Source of the DNA: Oscillatoria sp. FACHB-1407
GTDB taxonomy: Bacteria > Cyanobacteriota > Cyanobacteriia > Elainellales > Elainellaceae
Reading direction: 5' to 3'
DNA length: 64,000 bases
Assembly (NCBI RefSeq): GCF_014697545.1
Contig: NZ_JACJSA010000010.1
Location: 217,332 to 281,331 of the forward strand
Program-made: the position numbers and the translations under genes
Notes under the pieces: generated by a model
What the model saw: the letters and a program-made list of their open reading frames with translations, nothing else
What the model was told of the DNA's origin: nothing
The model's database searches: none
Shown here: one piece after another, positions 18,310 to 27,354 of the stretch
How positions within the stretch are numbered: position 1 is the stretch's first letter
How the letters are laid out: each line of letters opens with the position of its first letter

Positions 18310-18480
18310 TTACTCTTCCTCATCCTCCTCTTGGGGATAGATAAAGCTGCTGGAACGCCCCGTCAATACGGACTTGCCCAAAGACAGTGCTCTCTGGGCT
18401 TGTAGAGCTGCCTTACGACGCCAGGTTGCTCTGCGCTTATCTCGCTTTGAGTTGGATGTTTTCTTCTTAGGAACCGCCAT
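18310..18480 (-). CDS. rpmF: 50S ribosomal protein L32
   Basis: The 56-residue protein begins [17 protein letters not shown], the invariant L32 N-terminus, and is very basic. The C-terminus is acidic (PQEEDEEE). The four-cysteine zinc site found in some L32 proteins is absent, as is usual in cyanobacteria. The open frame starts at 18495, but the ATG at 18480 is the family start. It has its own terminator at 18223-18249. Confidence 0.96.
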   Translation of the reverse strand: MAVPKKKTSNSKRDKRRATWRRKAALQAQRALSLGKSVLTGRSSSFIYPQEEDEEE

Positions 18481-18629
18481 GACCGCACACGCCAATTTTT
18501 TACAACCTTTCCATATTAATCGATCTAGGAGGTGAGTGGAAACATCAGGAAGAGATCTTACGGGAGGTCAAGGGTCTATTGACGGACAACGCCCATTGGC
18601 GATCGCCCATCCATTAATCAACGCTAACC

Positions 18630-19289
18630 CTAACGCAAAATCGATCGCGGCAATCCCAATTGCCCAGCAGGGGCAGCGGGCAGGTCAATGCGAACAGGGT
18701 TGCCTTCAGGAGTTTGCGGAATAGTTGTCACAGGGACATTGGTTGTGGTCGCAGGGGCATTGGCAGGGGCAGTTTGGGTGGGTTGCGGTACACCGGGAGC
18801 AGCGGGTTGAGACGCGGGAGGCACAGCCGTTGCCGTTGGCGGAATCGCATCCACAGGAACGGTTTCGTCGAGGCGCAACAACGATCTCGCACTGACAAAG
18901 TAGGTCGCCCAACGCCGTGCATCAGGACGGCTATTCCACTGAGCCCGGTTGACGTCTAACGATAGCAGGGGAGCGATCGCCCCTCCACTTTGACCCATCA
19001 CGGTAATGGATACCTCTGTCACTCCCCGATTGCCACTGAAACTGCGCTGAGCAACAGTTCGAGCGGCGGCTTCTGCCCTGCGAATCATCGTGTCATAGCT
19101 TTCTCCCGCTTCTCGCTCAAGCGCAACTGCGACGCGATAGGGATAGGCTTGAGCCATGCTTGGAAACACGGCTTCGATCGCAACCCACAGTCCTAACATG
19201 CTGCCGCAGAGGGTCAGACCAAGCGACGTGAATCGATTAAAACGCGATCGTTGATTTGAGGTAGGTTTAGCATCCTTGGCAAGTGTCAT
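18630..19289 (-). CDS. Hypothetical exported protein with Pro/Ala-rich tail
   Basis: A 220-residue protein that I do not recognise by name. After a basic N-terminus and a hydrophobic segment (SLGLTLCGSMLGLWVAI) comes an AQA site that could be cleaved by signal peptidase. The folded part (about 50-150) contains YPYRVAVALEREAGESYDTMIRRAEAA, and the last 70 residues are rich in Pro, Ala and Thr. The ATG at 19289 is fixed by a strong GGAGGTC ribosome binding site; the longer open frame upstream is spurious. It probably acts in the periplasm. Confidence 0.75.
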   Translation of the reverse strand: MTLAKDAKPTSNQRSRFNRFTSLGLTLCGSMLGLWVAIEAVFPSMAQAYPYRVAVALEREAGESYDTMIRRAEAAARTVAQRSFSGNRGVTEVSITVMGQSGGAIAPLLSLDVNRAQWNSRPDARRWATYFVSARSLLRLDETVPVDAIPPTATAVPPASQPAAPGVPQPTQTAPANAPATTTNVPVTTIPQTPEGNPVRIDLPAAPAGQLGLPRSILR

Positions 19290-19847
19290 GATTGACCTCC
19301 GATAGACGTTGCTCGTGATGATTAAAAAAGCAGGCTTACAGCAGATCAGGATTACAAAGGTGGGCAACTCTCGAGTTTGCTTTTTGAACTCATTGAATAG
19401 CTCCAGATAGACGGGTTCGCGCTTTGTACAGCAACTGTCGAGACAGTTGAGACAAGGGGATGTGGAGGTTGCGCCTCCAGCCAGGGGTTCCACCCCTACA
19501 CTCCGTCCTTACCAACCTTTCGGTTGCTATAGATGTATTGTCTAGTCAACCCAAAAATGACTCTAATCTTTATTCTCTAGCGATCGCCCAATATAAAAAT
19601 ACCGAAATTGAAACCAGTCTATAGCAGTCTTCCATAATTTATGAGGCAGGTTGACGTTGAATCTATTTACTCGACCAGCAGAGATGTGATGTTTGGCGTG
19701 ATTTGAGATGAAATCCGTTATGAAAATATTGCTGATCACAATTAATTAAGAGATACTATTTGGTTGAGCTATTTACTTTAGAAGTGGGTGATTGATGAAA
19801 CTCTCTGGGCACCCTACTGACATAATCCTGATTTTGGGGCATCTGGA
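19290..19847. other. Spacer with MITE-like remnant
   Basis: About 560 bases between divergent genes. The segment 19452-19535 carries GGAGGTTGCGCCTCC, AGCCAGGGGTTCCACCCCT and a TATAG end, matching the repeat unit at 36985-37087. The remaining part is AT-rich and non-coding and must hold promoters for both neighbours, but I cannot place them. Confidence 0.5.
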
Positions 19848-21755
19848 ATGACAACTTACTGGGCGATCGCGATTGGTATCAATCAGTATCGATGCTTCCA
19901 ACCGTTAATGTATGCTCAACGGGACGCTCAGGCGTTGTGGAGTTACTGGGCAAGTGAAGGGCATTTTTTATCAGAACACTGTTTGTTATTAACAGATGCT
20001 TCCGCTGCCATTGATCAACCCACCAGCGCACCCGATCGCGACACCATTGAAAACACCATTGAATCAGTTTGTCAGCGACTCCAACCGGATGATGTGTTGT
20101 GGTGTTTCTTTAGCGGTTATGGAGTGCGGTTTCAAGGGCGCGATTATTTAATGCCGATTGATGGCGATCCGCGTCAGGTTCCTGCAACGGGAATCCCGGT
20201 TGAGTCGTTGTTTGCGACGTTGCGGGCTGCCTCCAGCAAAAATATTGTACTGGCGTTGGATATCAACCGTAGCCAGGGGCTTTTAGATGGAGAGGGAGTC
20301 GGGCAGGAAACCATCGCTCTTGCCAACCAGTTTGGTATTCCGACTCTGCTCTCATGTCCGCCACACCAGTTTTCGCACGAGACACTGGCGTTACGTCAGG
20401 GCTTATTTACTGCCGCTCTGTTAGAGGGATTGCGCTTCCATGGCTGTGCCACAGTGGGTCAGTTAGGGCATTACCTGAGCGATCGCCTCCCTGAATTGAG
20501 CGACCACCACTGCCGTCCTCGACAAGATGCCGTGGCGATCGTTCCCCCCGCACAACAACATTTGCTACTTGTGCCAGAGCAAGCCCTGGTGATGGCAGGG
20601 GTTCCCTATGCTCAAGTATCTACCCCTAATGCTCCCGCCCCCGTTTCGGCAGGTATTGGCATCCCCAGTGCTAGACCAGTTGAGCATAAAACCTACCCCA
20701 ACGGCAGTCACCCCGACACCAGACCGCCCCTCATCAACACACCCCACATCAACGGGAATGGTGCTGCGGTGAATAGCAATTCGACAGCGACATCTCCGGT
20801 ATCCAACGGGGCTACCGATCATGCAGCGGGTGACGAATCGGACAGTTTATTTTGGAAACGCTGGCGACCCTGGCTGATTGGAGCGATCGCTTTTCTCATT
20901 GTGGCGGTGTTGCTACAAAACCGCGATACCTTTAGCAACGAACCATTGCCCCAACCTTCCCCTACAACAGGAGCAGCCCCTGGTTCCAGCACAACCAGTC
21001 CAGCGACCACCAATCCGGCTACACCTAATCCAGTCACAACCAATCCAGTGCTGCCCACTGGTTCCAACCTGACCGCTCAAACCTTTAACCCACCGGATAC
21101 CACCTCTGATGCGGCTGCACCTACAGAGGATGGTGACTCAACCCCGCTTGGAGAATCTCCTCAGCCCGACCCAACCACCGGAGAGGTCGTTGCTCCCAGC
21201 CCTGAGCCACTGATTGATCCTCCTAATCCAACTACAACGGTCACTCCAGGTCAAAACAGTGCTTTGCAACAGACGAATCAGGCGTTGTTGCTGCAAGCCC
21301 GTGCCTCTTTGAGCCGTCCCAGAGCCTTGAGTGCAACCAATCAAGCTTCAGACTTTAGCACGGCGATTCAAATTGCCAGTCGCATTAAAGCTGGGGAACC
21401 CTATTATGCCGAAGCACAGCAAGATATCGATCGCTGGAGCCAGATCATTCTAGAGCTAGCCCGTAGCAGAGCCAGTCAACCCAACCAGGGGTCTGCTCTG
21501 GTGGCGGCTCAAAATTATAGTGCTGCCATTCGTGCCGCAGGGCTGGTGCCTACTAATCGCACTCAACTGCGTGCCACAGCTGAGCAATACGCCACTCAGT
21601 GGAGTCAGATGATTTTGAATCTGGCAAATGCTCGCGCCAGAGAAGGACGGTTGGATGTCGCCATTCGCACGGCTCAACTAGTGCCCCGCAATACGCCGAG
21701 CTATGCCGCTGCCGAACAGGCGATCGCGCAGTGGGAGTCGCAGTTGTATTACTAA
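19848..21755 (+). CDS. Caspase-like (C14) pseudo-peptidase with membrane anchor
   Basis: Residues 1-250 match the metacaspase/orthocaspase p20-like fold: YWAIAIGINQY, FFSGYG (88-92) and LALDINRSQG. The catalytic His expected in SGHG is Tyr (Y91), and the Cys expected in D-x-C-R-S is Asn (N140), so it should not cleave peptides. Such Tyr/Asn variants are, to my knowledge, known among cyanobacterial caspase homologues. A proline/threonine-rich linker, one membrane segment near residue 343 (PWLIGAIAFLIVAVLL), another low-complexity stretch, and three similar helical repeats (A-x-AI-x-A...QWSQ-x-IL-x-LA) follow. It converges on the NACHT gene. A scaffold or regulatory role is inferred. Confidence 0.88.
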   Translation: MTTYWAIAIGINQYRCFQPLMYAQRDAQALWSYWASEGHFLSEHCLLLTDASAAIDQPTSAPDRDTIENTIESVCQRLQPDDVLWCFFSGYGVRFQGRDYLMPIDGDPRQVPATGIPVESLFATLRAASSKNIVLALDINRSQGLLDGEGVGQETIALANQFGIPTLLSCPPHQFSHETLALRQGLFTAALLEGLRFHGCATVGQLGHYLSDRLPELSDHHCRPRQDAVAIVPPAQQHLLLVPEQALVMAGVPYAQVSTPNAPAPVSAGIGIPSARPVEHKTYPNGSHPDTRPPLINTPHINGNGAAVNSNSTATSPVSNGATDHAAGDESDSLFWKRWRPWLIGAIAFLIVAVLLQNRDTFSNEPLPQPSPTTGAAPGSSTTSPATTNPATPNPVTTNPVLPTGSNLTAQTFNPPDTTSDAAAPTEDGDSTPLGESPQPDPTTGEVVAPSPEPLIDPPNPTTTVTPGQNSALQQTNQALLLQARASLSRPRALSATNQASDFSTAIQIASRIKAGEPYYAEAQQDIDRWSQIILELARSRASQPNQGSALVAAQNYSAAIRAAGLVPTNRTQLRATAEQYATQWSQMILNLANARAREGRLDVAIRTAQLVPRNTPSYAAAEQAIAQWESQLYY

Positions 21756-21856
21756 CAGAGTAGAGGTTGGCATACTCACCCACTTGTGAGGCGGTAAGCG
21801 ATCGCCTCATTTCGGCTCTGGGAAGGTAGATTTTAGGCTCTAGTCGAGATTTTTTT

Positions 21857-21889
21857 AGACATCGGAGGTTTTCAAAACCTCCGATGTCT
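21857..21889. terminator. Near-perfect palindrome between caspase-like and NACHT genes
   Basis: AGACATCGGAGGTTTT is followed by its reverse complement over 33 bases. It lies between two convergent stops. A T-run precedes it on the plus strand but no T-run follows in either direction, so it is not a standard intrinsic terminator and may be a repeat. Confidence 0.55.
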
Positions 21890-21902
21890 TGAGGAGCACT
21901 TC

Positions 21903-24900
21903 CTACTGGTCAATACCTGCCTCCTTTCTTAACTCCGCTAGCACCTCAGCCGTAAACGGATTTTGACCAGCTTGCAACGCCTCTAACCATGTCTGCTGCT
22001 GTTGTTTTCTCTTATCTGAGGAGTAGTTTCTATCAGACTCCACAACTGCCTGAAAATCCTCTGCGGCTCCCGCAATATTACCCGTTAAAGCTCTGGCTAA
22101 TCCACGCGATTCTCGATAGCTCCACCAGTTGTCTAAACCCACTGCTTTGTCACCTGCAAACAACACAGTTGCTGCCTGACCGTGCAAACTACCAAACTGG
22201 CAAAGCTCATTCCAAATCCAGTCATCAATCTCCAATCCAGGGTCGATCGCTTGAGCCTCGTGATAAGCCTGCACTGCCTCTGTCACTCTGCCCTGTTTCA
22301 CCCAATCCATGCCCTGGCTCAACAACACAGCCGCTTGAAATCGGGGGGATTGGGCTAAAGCCTCTGGTACATTTAAGGCTTGATGTAGCCCTTGAGCACC
22401 TGCCCAGCGTGTAGCTCCATCCCAACGGATCTCACTCAAGTTAGTATCTTGAAGGTAGGCTCTGATGAGGTTGGCACTGCTGAGGTTGGCGCTGCTGAGG
22501 TCGGCACTGCTGAGGTCGGCGTTGACGAGGTCGGCGCTGAGGTTGGCGTTGCGGAGGTTGGCGTTTCTGAGGTAAGTGCTATTAAGGTTGGTACTGTTAA
22601 GGTTGGCGTCACTGAGGCTGGTGTTGAAGAGGTTGGCGCTGAAGAGGTCAGCGTTTCTGAGGTCAGCGTTTCTGAGGTTAGCGTTGCTGAGGTTAGTACC
22701 GCTGAGGATAGTATTACTGAGGTAGGCGCTGTTAAGGTCAGCATTACTGAGGTTGGTGCTGCTGAGGTAGGCGCTACTAAGGTCAGCATTACTGAGGTTG
22801 GCGTCACTGAGGTTGGCGCTGAAGAGGTCGGCGTTTCTTAGGTTGACGTTGCTAAGGTTAGTGTTGCGGAGAAGTGTTCTAACGGTCTTGTTAAAGATAT
22901 CCAACTTCACACAATCACTGTAGTGCATGATCTGGAGCAATCGCTCTGGCTGATGCGACTCCGTGTCGGGTTGTCCACAGGGGTAAAACTGGATTTGCTC
23001 CTTCAAGGACGCTTGAGACTGAGCATGTCGATGGATCTCCAATAACAGAATCAAGGTGTTAAGACCTGTATAAACATCTACCGAGCGTTGCCCAGCCTGG
23101 ATCTGATACTTGTACAATTGTTTTGCTTTACGCTGTGGCAGGGTTTCTCCGGTGTCATCGATAAATTCGCCATCACACCAGCGCAGATAGAAGTCTTCTA
23201 GCCGTTCAAAAAGAACGACCCAATCAAAACTGTCCTTTTGCTTTAACAAGCCCATCAGATATTCCACAATCTCCTGGGTGAGTGCTCCAAACCCAAACAG
23301 GTCATAAATCTCCCAGGGCAAATTTTGATTTGAAATCGTGTAATTTTTGCGGCGACTGCCACTTTTCTCAGTCCAGTTTTCCAGGCTTTCACACAGCCGT
23401 TCCGCACACAAAAATTCGCCAAAGCTCTTATGAAAAAACTCGACCTGGTTGTCACGTCCCTCGACTGATTTCAAATAAAACGCAGCCAGAGCATTTTTAA
23501 GTGGGTTTTGCTCTGCTTGCTGCCGCGCACTGTCGAGCAGGGCTTTGGCTCCTTCATCTTCCTTGCGCTTGAGTCGCTCTTCAATCAAAGCAATGGCGGC
23601 AGACTCGCCCCCCGATTGCACGACACATAGCCCTGCCTCTGCCAAAATGCTCCGCAGATCCTCTGGGTCAAGCCCGGTAATTTTAGGGTTGAGATCGCGT
23701 CCATTGTCGCTGCGTTGTTTGGTCAATACCCAGTCCAGTGCCGCCTCATAAATTTGGATGCGGACTGCTACAGGGTCATCCCCCTCAAATTGAGATTCCT
23801 GGAGTTTGCCATCGCGATGCAGTGCCGCTAACAGATACAGCAACAGCGGTTCAGTGGCTAGTGTTTTAACTTGTTTTGGGCATCGCTGATTATTCAAAAA
23901 TGCCTGAAACTGTTGTGCTTTCTCTGCATCCGCTAAAACAATACTCCACCGCTGTAGCCACCCCTGCTGAATCTGGTCGGCCATCGGTTGAATCTCGACC
24001 CGCTCTAGATTGGGGGGCATGAGCCGCTCAATGCCATACAGAGCCAGGGGTCTACCTGTGATCAATACGCGATGACTCCGTTCACTGTTTTGAGAGCAGC
24101 GAGTTTGAAAGAGCGATACCTGATCGAGAAATTGTTGAAGCCCAACGGTTGCTCCCCGCTCTAGCAACAGTTCATCAAAGCCATCCAGGAAGAACAAAAA
24201 GCGAGTATTGGGGTCAGTCAACCAGCCTGGATCTTTAGTAAAGTCAGTGCCAATGGCATCTGCCAGGGTTTTGTCAAAGTCCTGGGCAAAGTTTCGCACA
24301 TCGCGCAAACGAATCAGAATCGGAATCCAGATGGGATACAGATCGCGGCGTACTTTGTCAGCAAACATGCGACAAAAGACGCTCTTGCCTCGTCCTGGCC
24401 CTCCCTGAATGAATAGGATCTGTCCTTTTTTGTCAGGGTTGAGCAATAGGGCTTCCGCCCATGTTTCAATGTTTTCCGGCTCTGCCTCATCGTTGACTCG
24501 ACCTTCGCCATCCACGGGTTTTATCTCTAGCGGCACATACAGATCGGCAAAACAAAAGTCTTCATCAAAAATCTTCTCCTGCGGCTTCTGGGCAATCCAC
24601 TCTTTCAAATACCGATCAATGCTGATGTAGCTCTCCTGGTCTTGCAGCCAGCCTTCGCCATACACGGCGGCTAACCGCTTGACCTGGTCTTGCACCTCCG
24701 CCACGATCGTTTTCATGTAGCGGTGTGTACTTCGGGAGATCCGCTCCGTGACACAGGCGGCTTCTTGTGGAGGCAATCCTGCCTCCTGTAATCGGCTACT
24801 GAGTAAGCTGTTAAAGATCTTTGCCAGATCGGAGTCATGGAAACAGATCAGCGTTTCCCGTGCTTTTTGCTCCGTGAGTTCAACGGCTCTGCCCTCCAGT

Positions 24901-25358
24901 TCGAGCTTGTCCCCCAACTGTCGGATACGCTTTGCCAGAGCATCTGACGCCGGTTGGTCTGAGAGCCGTTGAGCAATGTCGGGATGCTCTGTCAGAAACA
25001 CTTCCAGGCTTTTGAGGTAGGCACTCTGGCTGGCGATCGCCACTCCCACTTCTAGCGATGGCTCTTGACGAGTCTGCTCATAGATATACTTCAGCAAACT
25101 GGTCGCCAGTGGCACAAAGGGCAATCCGGCTCCGGCCACCTGTGCCAGGGGCGAGTTCAACACATCCAACAGTGAGGAGATATTGCTGCTGCTGATTAAC
25201 CGTGCAACTTCTGGAGCAGAGCTATTTTCTTGCAGTGCTTTTGCCAGTTCCAGAATTGATTTGCTGGTGTCTACCGCACCGCTGACCGTGTCACTGAGGG
25301 AGAAGGTAATGTCTGTGTTGAGAGTCTGCCAGATATCGCGCCAGAGTTGCTTAACCAT
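21903..25358 (-). CDS. NACHT-domain STAND ATPase with pentapeptide repeats
   Basis: A 1151-residue multidomain protein. Residues 1-280 are helical with no recognised enzyme motif. The NACHT NTPase follows, with Walker A GGPGRGKS at 319-326 and Walker B FLFFLDGFDE ending at 396, then a sensor region (VLITGRP) and winged-helix-like part with VEFFHKSFGEFLCAERL. Residues about 832-980 are roughly 29 pentapeptide repeats of the A(N/D)LSS type, and a TPR-like tail (GRVTEAVQAYHEAQ) ends the protein. STAND ATPases sense a trigger through C-terminal repeats and oligomerise; several bacterial NACHT proteins are antiphage. A defence role here is inferred. Confidence 0.9.
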   Translation of the reverse strand: MVKQLWRDIWQTLNTDITFSLSDTVSGAVDTSKSILELAKALQENSSAPEVARLISSSNISSLLDVLNSPLAQVAGAGLPFVPLATSLLKYIYEQTRQEPSLEVGVAIASQSAYLKSLEVFLTEHPDIAQRLSDQPASDALAKRIRQLGDKLELEGRAVELTEQKARETLICFHDSDLAKIFNSLLSSRLQEAGLPPQEAACVTERISRSTHRYMKTIVAEVQDQVKRLAAVYGEGWLQDQESYISIDRYLKEWIAQKPQEKIFDEDFCFADLYVPLEIKPVDGEGRVNDEAEPENIETWAEALLLNPDKKGQILFIQGGPGRGKSVFCRMFADKVRRDLYPIWIPILIRLRDVRNFAQDFDKTLADAIGTDFTKDPGWLTDPNTRFLFFLDGFDELLLERGATVGLQQFLDQVSLFQTRCSQNSERSHRVLITGRPLALYGIERLMPPNLERVEIQPMADQIQQGWLQRWSIVLADAEKAQQFQAFLNNQRCPKQVKTLATEPLLLYLLAALHRDGKLQESQFEGDDPVAVRIQIYEAALDWVLTKQRSDNGRDLNPKITGLDPEDLRSILAEAGLCVVQSGGESAAIALIEERLKRKEDEGAKALLDSARQQAEQNPLKNALAAFYLKSVEGRDNQVEFFHKSFGEFLCAERLCESLENWTEKSGSRRKNYTISNQNLPWEIYDLFGFGALTQEIVEYLMGLLKQKDSFDWVVLFERLEDFYLRWCDGEFIDDTGETLPQRKAKQLYKYQIQAGQRSVDVYTGLNTLILLLEIHRHAQSQASLKEQIQFYPCGQPDTESHQPERLLQIMHYSDCVKLDIFNKTVRTLLRNTNLSNVNLRNADLFSANLSDANLSNADLSSAYLSSTNLSNADLNSAYLSNTILSGTNLSNANLRNADLRNADLFSANLFNTSLSDANLNSTNLNSTYLRNANLRNANLSADLVNADLSSADLSSANLSSANLIRAYLQDTNLSEIRWDGATRWAGAQGLHQALNVPEALAQSPRFQAAVLLSQGMDWVKQGRVTEAVQAYHEAQAIDPGLEIDDWIWNELCQFGSLHGQAATVLFAGDKAVGLDNWWSYRESRGLARALTGNIAGAAEDFQAVVESDRNYSSDKRKQQQQTWLEALQAGQNPFTAEVLAELRKEAGIDQ
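22430..22865 (-). repeat. 15-bp tandem DNA repeats encoding pentapeptides
   Basis: Inside the NACHT gene about 29 units of 15 bases follow one another, variants of GCTGAGGTTGGCGTT read on the plus strand. Near 22527 one unit is 12 bases, which removes one residue from the pentapeptide ladder (ANLS-ADLVN). The repeat keeps several wrong frames open on both strands, which are not genes. Confidence 0.85.
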
Positions 25359-25661
25359 GTGTGGGGAAACGCGGAGATTAAGGGTTGCTCAGGAATTTGC
25401 TCCTAAACTAACCGATTCTTGTGTCTTTTATGATGAAATCCGCTGTTCTATGCAATTCGCAATCCCACCTGATGGGGCGTTGATACCTCGGTAGGGGCGG
25501 TTCGCGAACCGCCCCTACGCTGATGATGATTCACTTTTTCAAGTTAGGGCGTAGCATTCGGGCGAGAATCTTTCGGCTTAACCGACAGCGACCTACCGAA
25601 TGCTGCGCCCCTACGCCCTATTCCCCATTCCCCATTCCCCACTCACTACTCCCCACTCACT
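25359..25661. repeat. Spacer filled with palindromes
   Basis: Two hairpin elements dominate. At 25491-25518 there is a perfect 28-bp palindrome GTAGGGGCGGTTCG/CGAACCGCCCCTAC. At 25546-25619 arms AGGGCGTAGCATTCGG and CCGAATGCTGCGCCCCTACG flank a 40-base centre, the same element as 41618-41689. CCCCATTCCCCATTCCC repeats follow at 25620-25660. No gene is seen. Confidence 0.75.
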
Positions 25662-26729
25662 TTACTGTTGTCGCAACCGGATTTCGGTCGGTTCACTGGT
25701 CACATTGTCCAGGCGAGCGGTGGCTCTGACGGTGTACTCCGTTCCAGGGACGGGAATACGCGGACGAGGCACCTGAACCCGGAACTCACCCTGGCTGTTG
25801 GCTCGAATGTCGCGATCGACCAAAGTGTCGCTGCCGATATTGCCCAAATCAACGCCTAACACTGAAACGCGTGCAACGACATTGACGCGCACACTGGCAT
25901 TGGGGCGGGTTTGTCCCACTAAGGTAAATCCTTGATTAACGCGATCGCCATCTTGATGACTGGTGAATCGAGGTTTGAGATCGGTAACCGTTGAGCTACC
26001 TGTGTTGCCTGTGTTGCCTGTGTTTCCGGTGGAAGGAGTTTGCCCAGTAGTAGGAGTATCACCCCAGGCAAAGGGTTGAGAGGCCACCGCATAGGTGGTT
26101 TGATTTTGTCGCCGCAGACGACCGACAACCGCACCTTCAGAAACGCGCTCACCCGATCGCACTGAGATGTTGGCAACATAAACACCGCTCGATCGCTCCT
26201 GAGCCGCGACTTCTCGCACCGTTCGACCGTCTTGAATCAGTAACACTGATGCTTCCGATCCGGGTGTGCCGTTGATGGTGACGGTCAGCGTTGATCCAGC
26301 AGCTTGAGTCGTGCCAACGGCGTTGTGAGTCACTGAGGTAATCCGTACCAGTTGCGGCTGTTGCACGTTAAACGCCCAGTTTGCCGTGCGTTGCTCGCCT
26401 CGGACATTGCGATATTGCACCTGCACCTGTACCTGACCGACGGGTAGGGGTTGATCAGGGCGGTAGGTAAAAAAGCTGCGGGTAATCGTGCTGCGGCTAG
26501 TAACATCCTGCCCGTTAACAAAAATCCGCACCGAACTTGGATCAACGGCTGGATTGCTCTCAAATTCGCCAGCGATCGATGTATCAGGTGAAACATTTTG
26601 ACTATTAACCGCAGGGGTTTGCTCGACCACCTGTTGCGCCAACACCGAATTTGATGAAGTGTTTGATAAAGCACCAGATGCAATAAGCAATCCTGTAGCG
26701 GTTAATCCCATCCAAAATTTTGTTTTCAT
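25662..26729 (-). CDS. Exported protein with Ig-like repeats, function unknown
   Basis: From the ATG at 26729 the 355-residue protein starts MKTKFWMGLTATGLLIASGAL with an ALSNTSSNSVLAQQ region that fits a Sec signal peptide. The mature part looks like three beta-sandwich modules (SVRIFVNGQDVTSRS; AAGSTLTVTINGTPGS; QGFTLVGQTRPNASVRV) separated by a short STGNTGNTGNTG linker. These resemble bacterial Ig-like or cell-wall-binding repeats. No catalytic motif is visible. The open frame extends to 26807, but that start would bury the signal peptide. An internal TGTTGCCTG repeat encodes the linker. Confidence 0.8.
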   Translation of the reverse strand: MKTKFWMGLTATGLLIASGALSNTSSNSVLAQQVVEQTPAVNSQNVSPDTSIAGEFESNPAVDPSSVRIFVNGQDVTSRSTITRSFFTYRPDQPLPVGQVQVQVQYRNVRGEQRTANWAFNVQQPQLVRITSVTHNAVGTTQAAGSTLTVTINGTPGSEASVLLIQDGRTVREVAAQERSSGVYVANISVRSGERVSEGAVVGRLRRQNQTTYAVASQPFAWGDTPTTGQTPSTGNTGNTGNTGSSTVTDLKPRFTSHQDGDRVNQGFTLVGQTRPNASVRVNVVARVSVLGVDLGNIGSDTLVDRDIRANSQGEFRVQVPRPRIPVPGTEYTVRATARLDNVTSEPTEIRLRQQ

Positions 26730-27354
26730 AGTAAGCCAGATTTTAAGCATTCCCGCTCTTTTATGAAGAAACTTTGGAGGATCAAGTTCCAGTCTTTTAA
26801 ATTTCACATCGCCTCTAAAAGGTTAAGTATAAATACCTTCTTATTTACTTAAATACATATCATTATTGACTTCTATAAAGCTTCTTTAGGAATTAATGCA
26901 CTCCTGGGTTATTCTTATGTTGATAAATGATTTCTCGAAAAAGAAATGTAGTATTTCTATTCATACTTGATTTCTTTTACGAAAAAATTTTCAGGGTACG
27001 CATCAAGACTCATTAGAACTAGGCTTTTGCCAATATTTAGACGTTTCTCAAACTTTTTTAGAGTAACTTTTCAGGGTTTAAATGTAATTCAAAATTCTGC
27101 TCACTTAGAAAACAAAGAGTTGCAAAACTCATACCAGGCTTCAAAGAGTTCAGAGTTTTAACGAGTTACATTTTTTAATGTTTCTACCTATACTTCAAGG
27201 CAATTAAGAGGGTTTCGTTTGTTTCAGAACGTTAAGTTTTATGATTAGCTCCTGAAACAAATAGTGGAAATCCTTGAATAAGAGTTAAACGCCAAAAAGC
27301 GATAGGGGATCTACTGAAATTTATCTCAAAACTCCTTTTAAACGCCTTCTGGTC
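26730..27354. other. AT-rich spacer
   Basis: A 625-base, markedly AT-rich region between divergent genes. A 64-codon open frame at 26967-27161 has no recognisable protein and no ribosome binding site, so I do not call it. The composition suggests promoters for both neighbours, but no clear boxes were found. Confidence 0.4.

Noticed and set aside
22392..22841. 149-codon plus-strand frame made of EVG-type repeats
   Set aside because: It is the antisense reading of the pentapeptide-repeat DNA of the NACHT gene; the repetition keeps stops out of several frames.
26967..27161. 64-codon frame in the AT-rich spacer
   Set aside because: No known protein and no ribosome binding site; likely chance.
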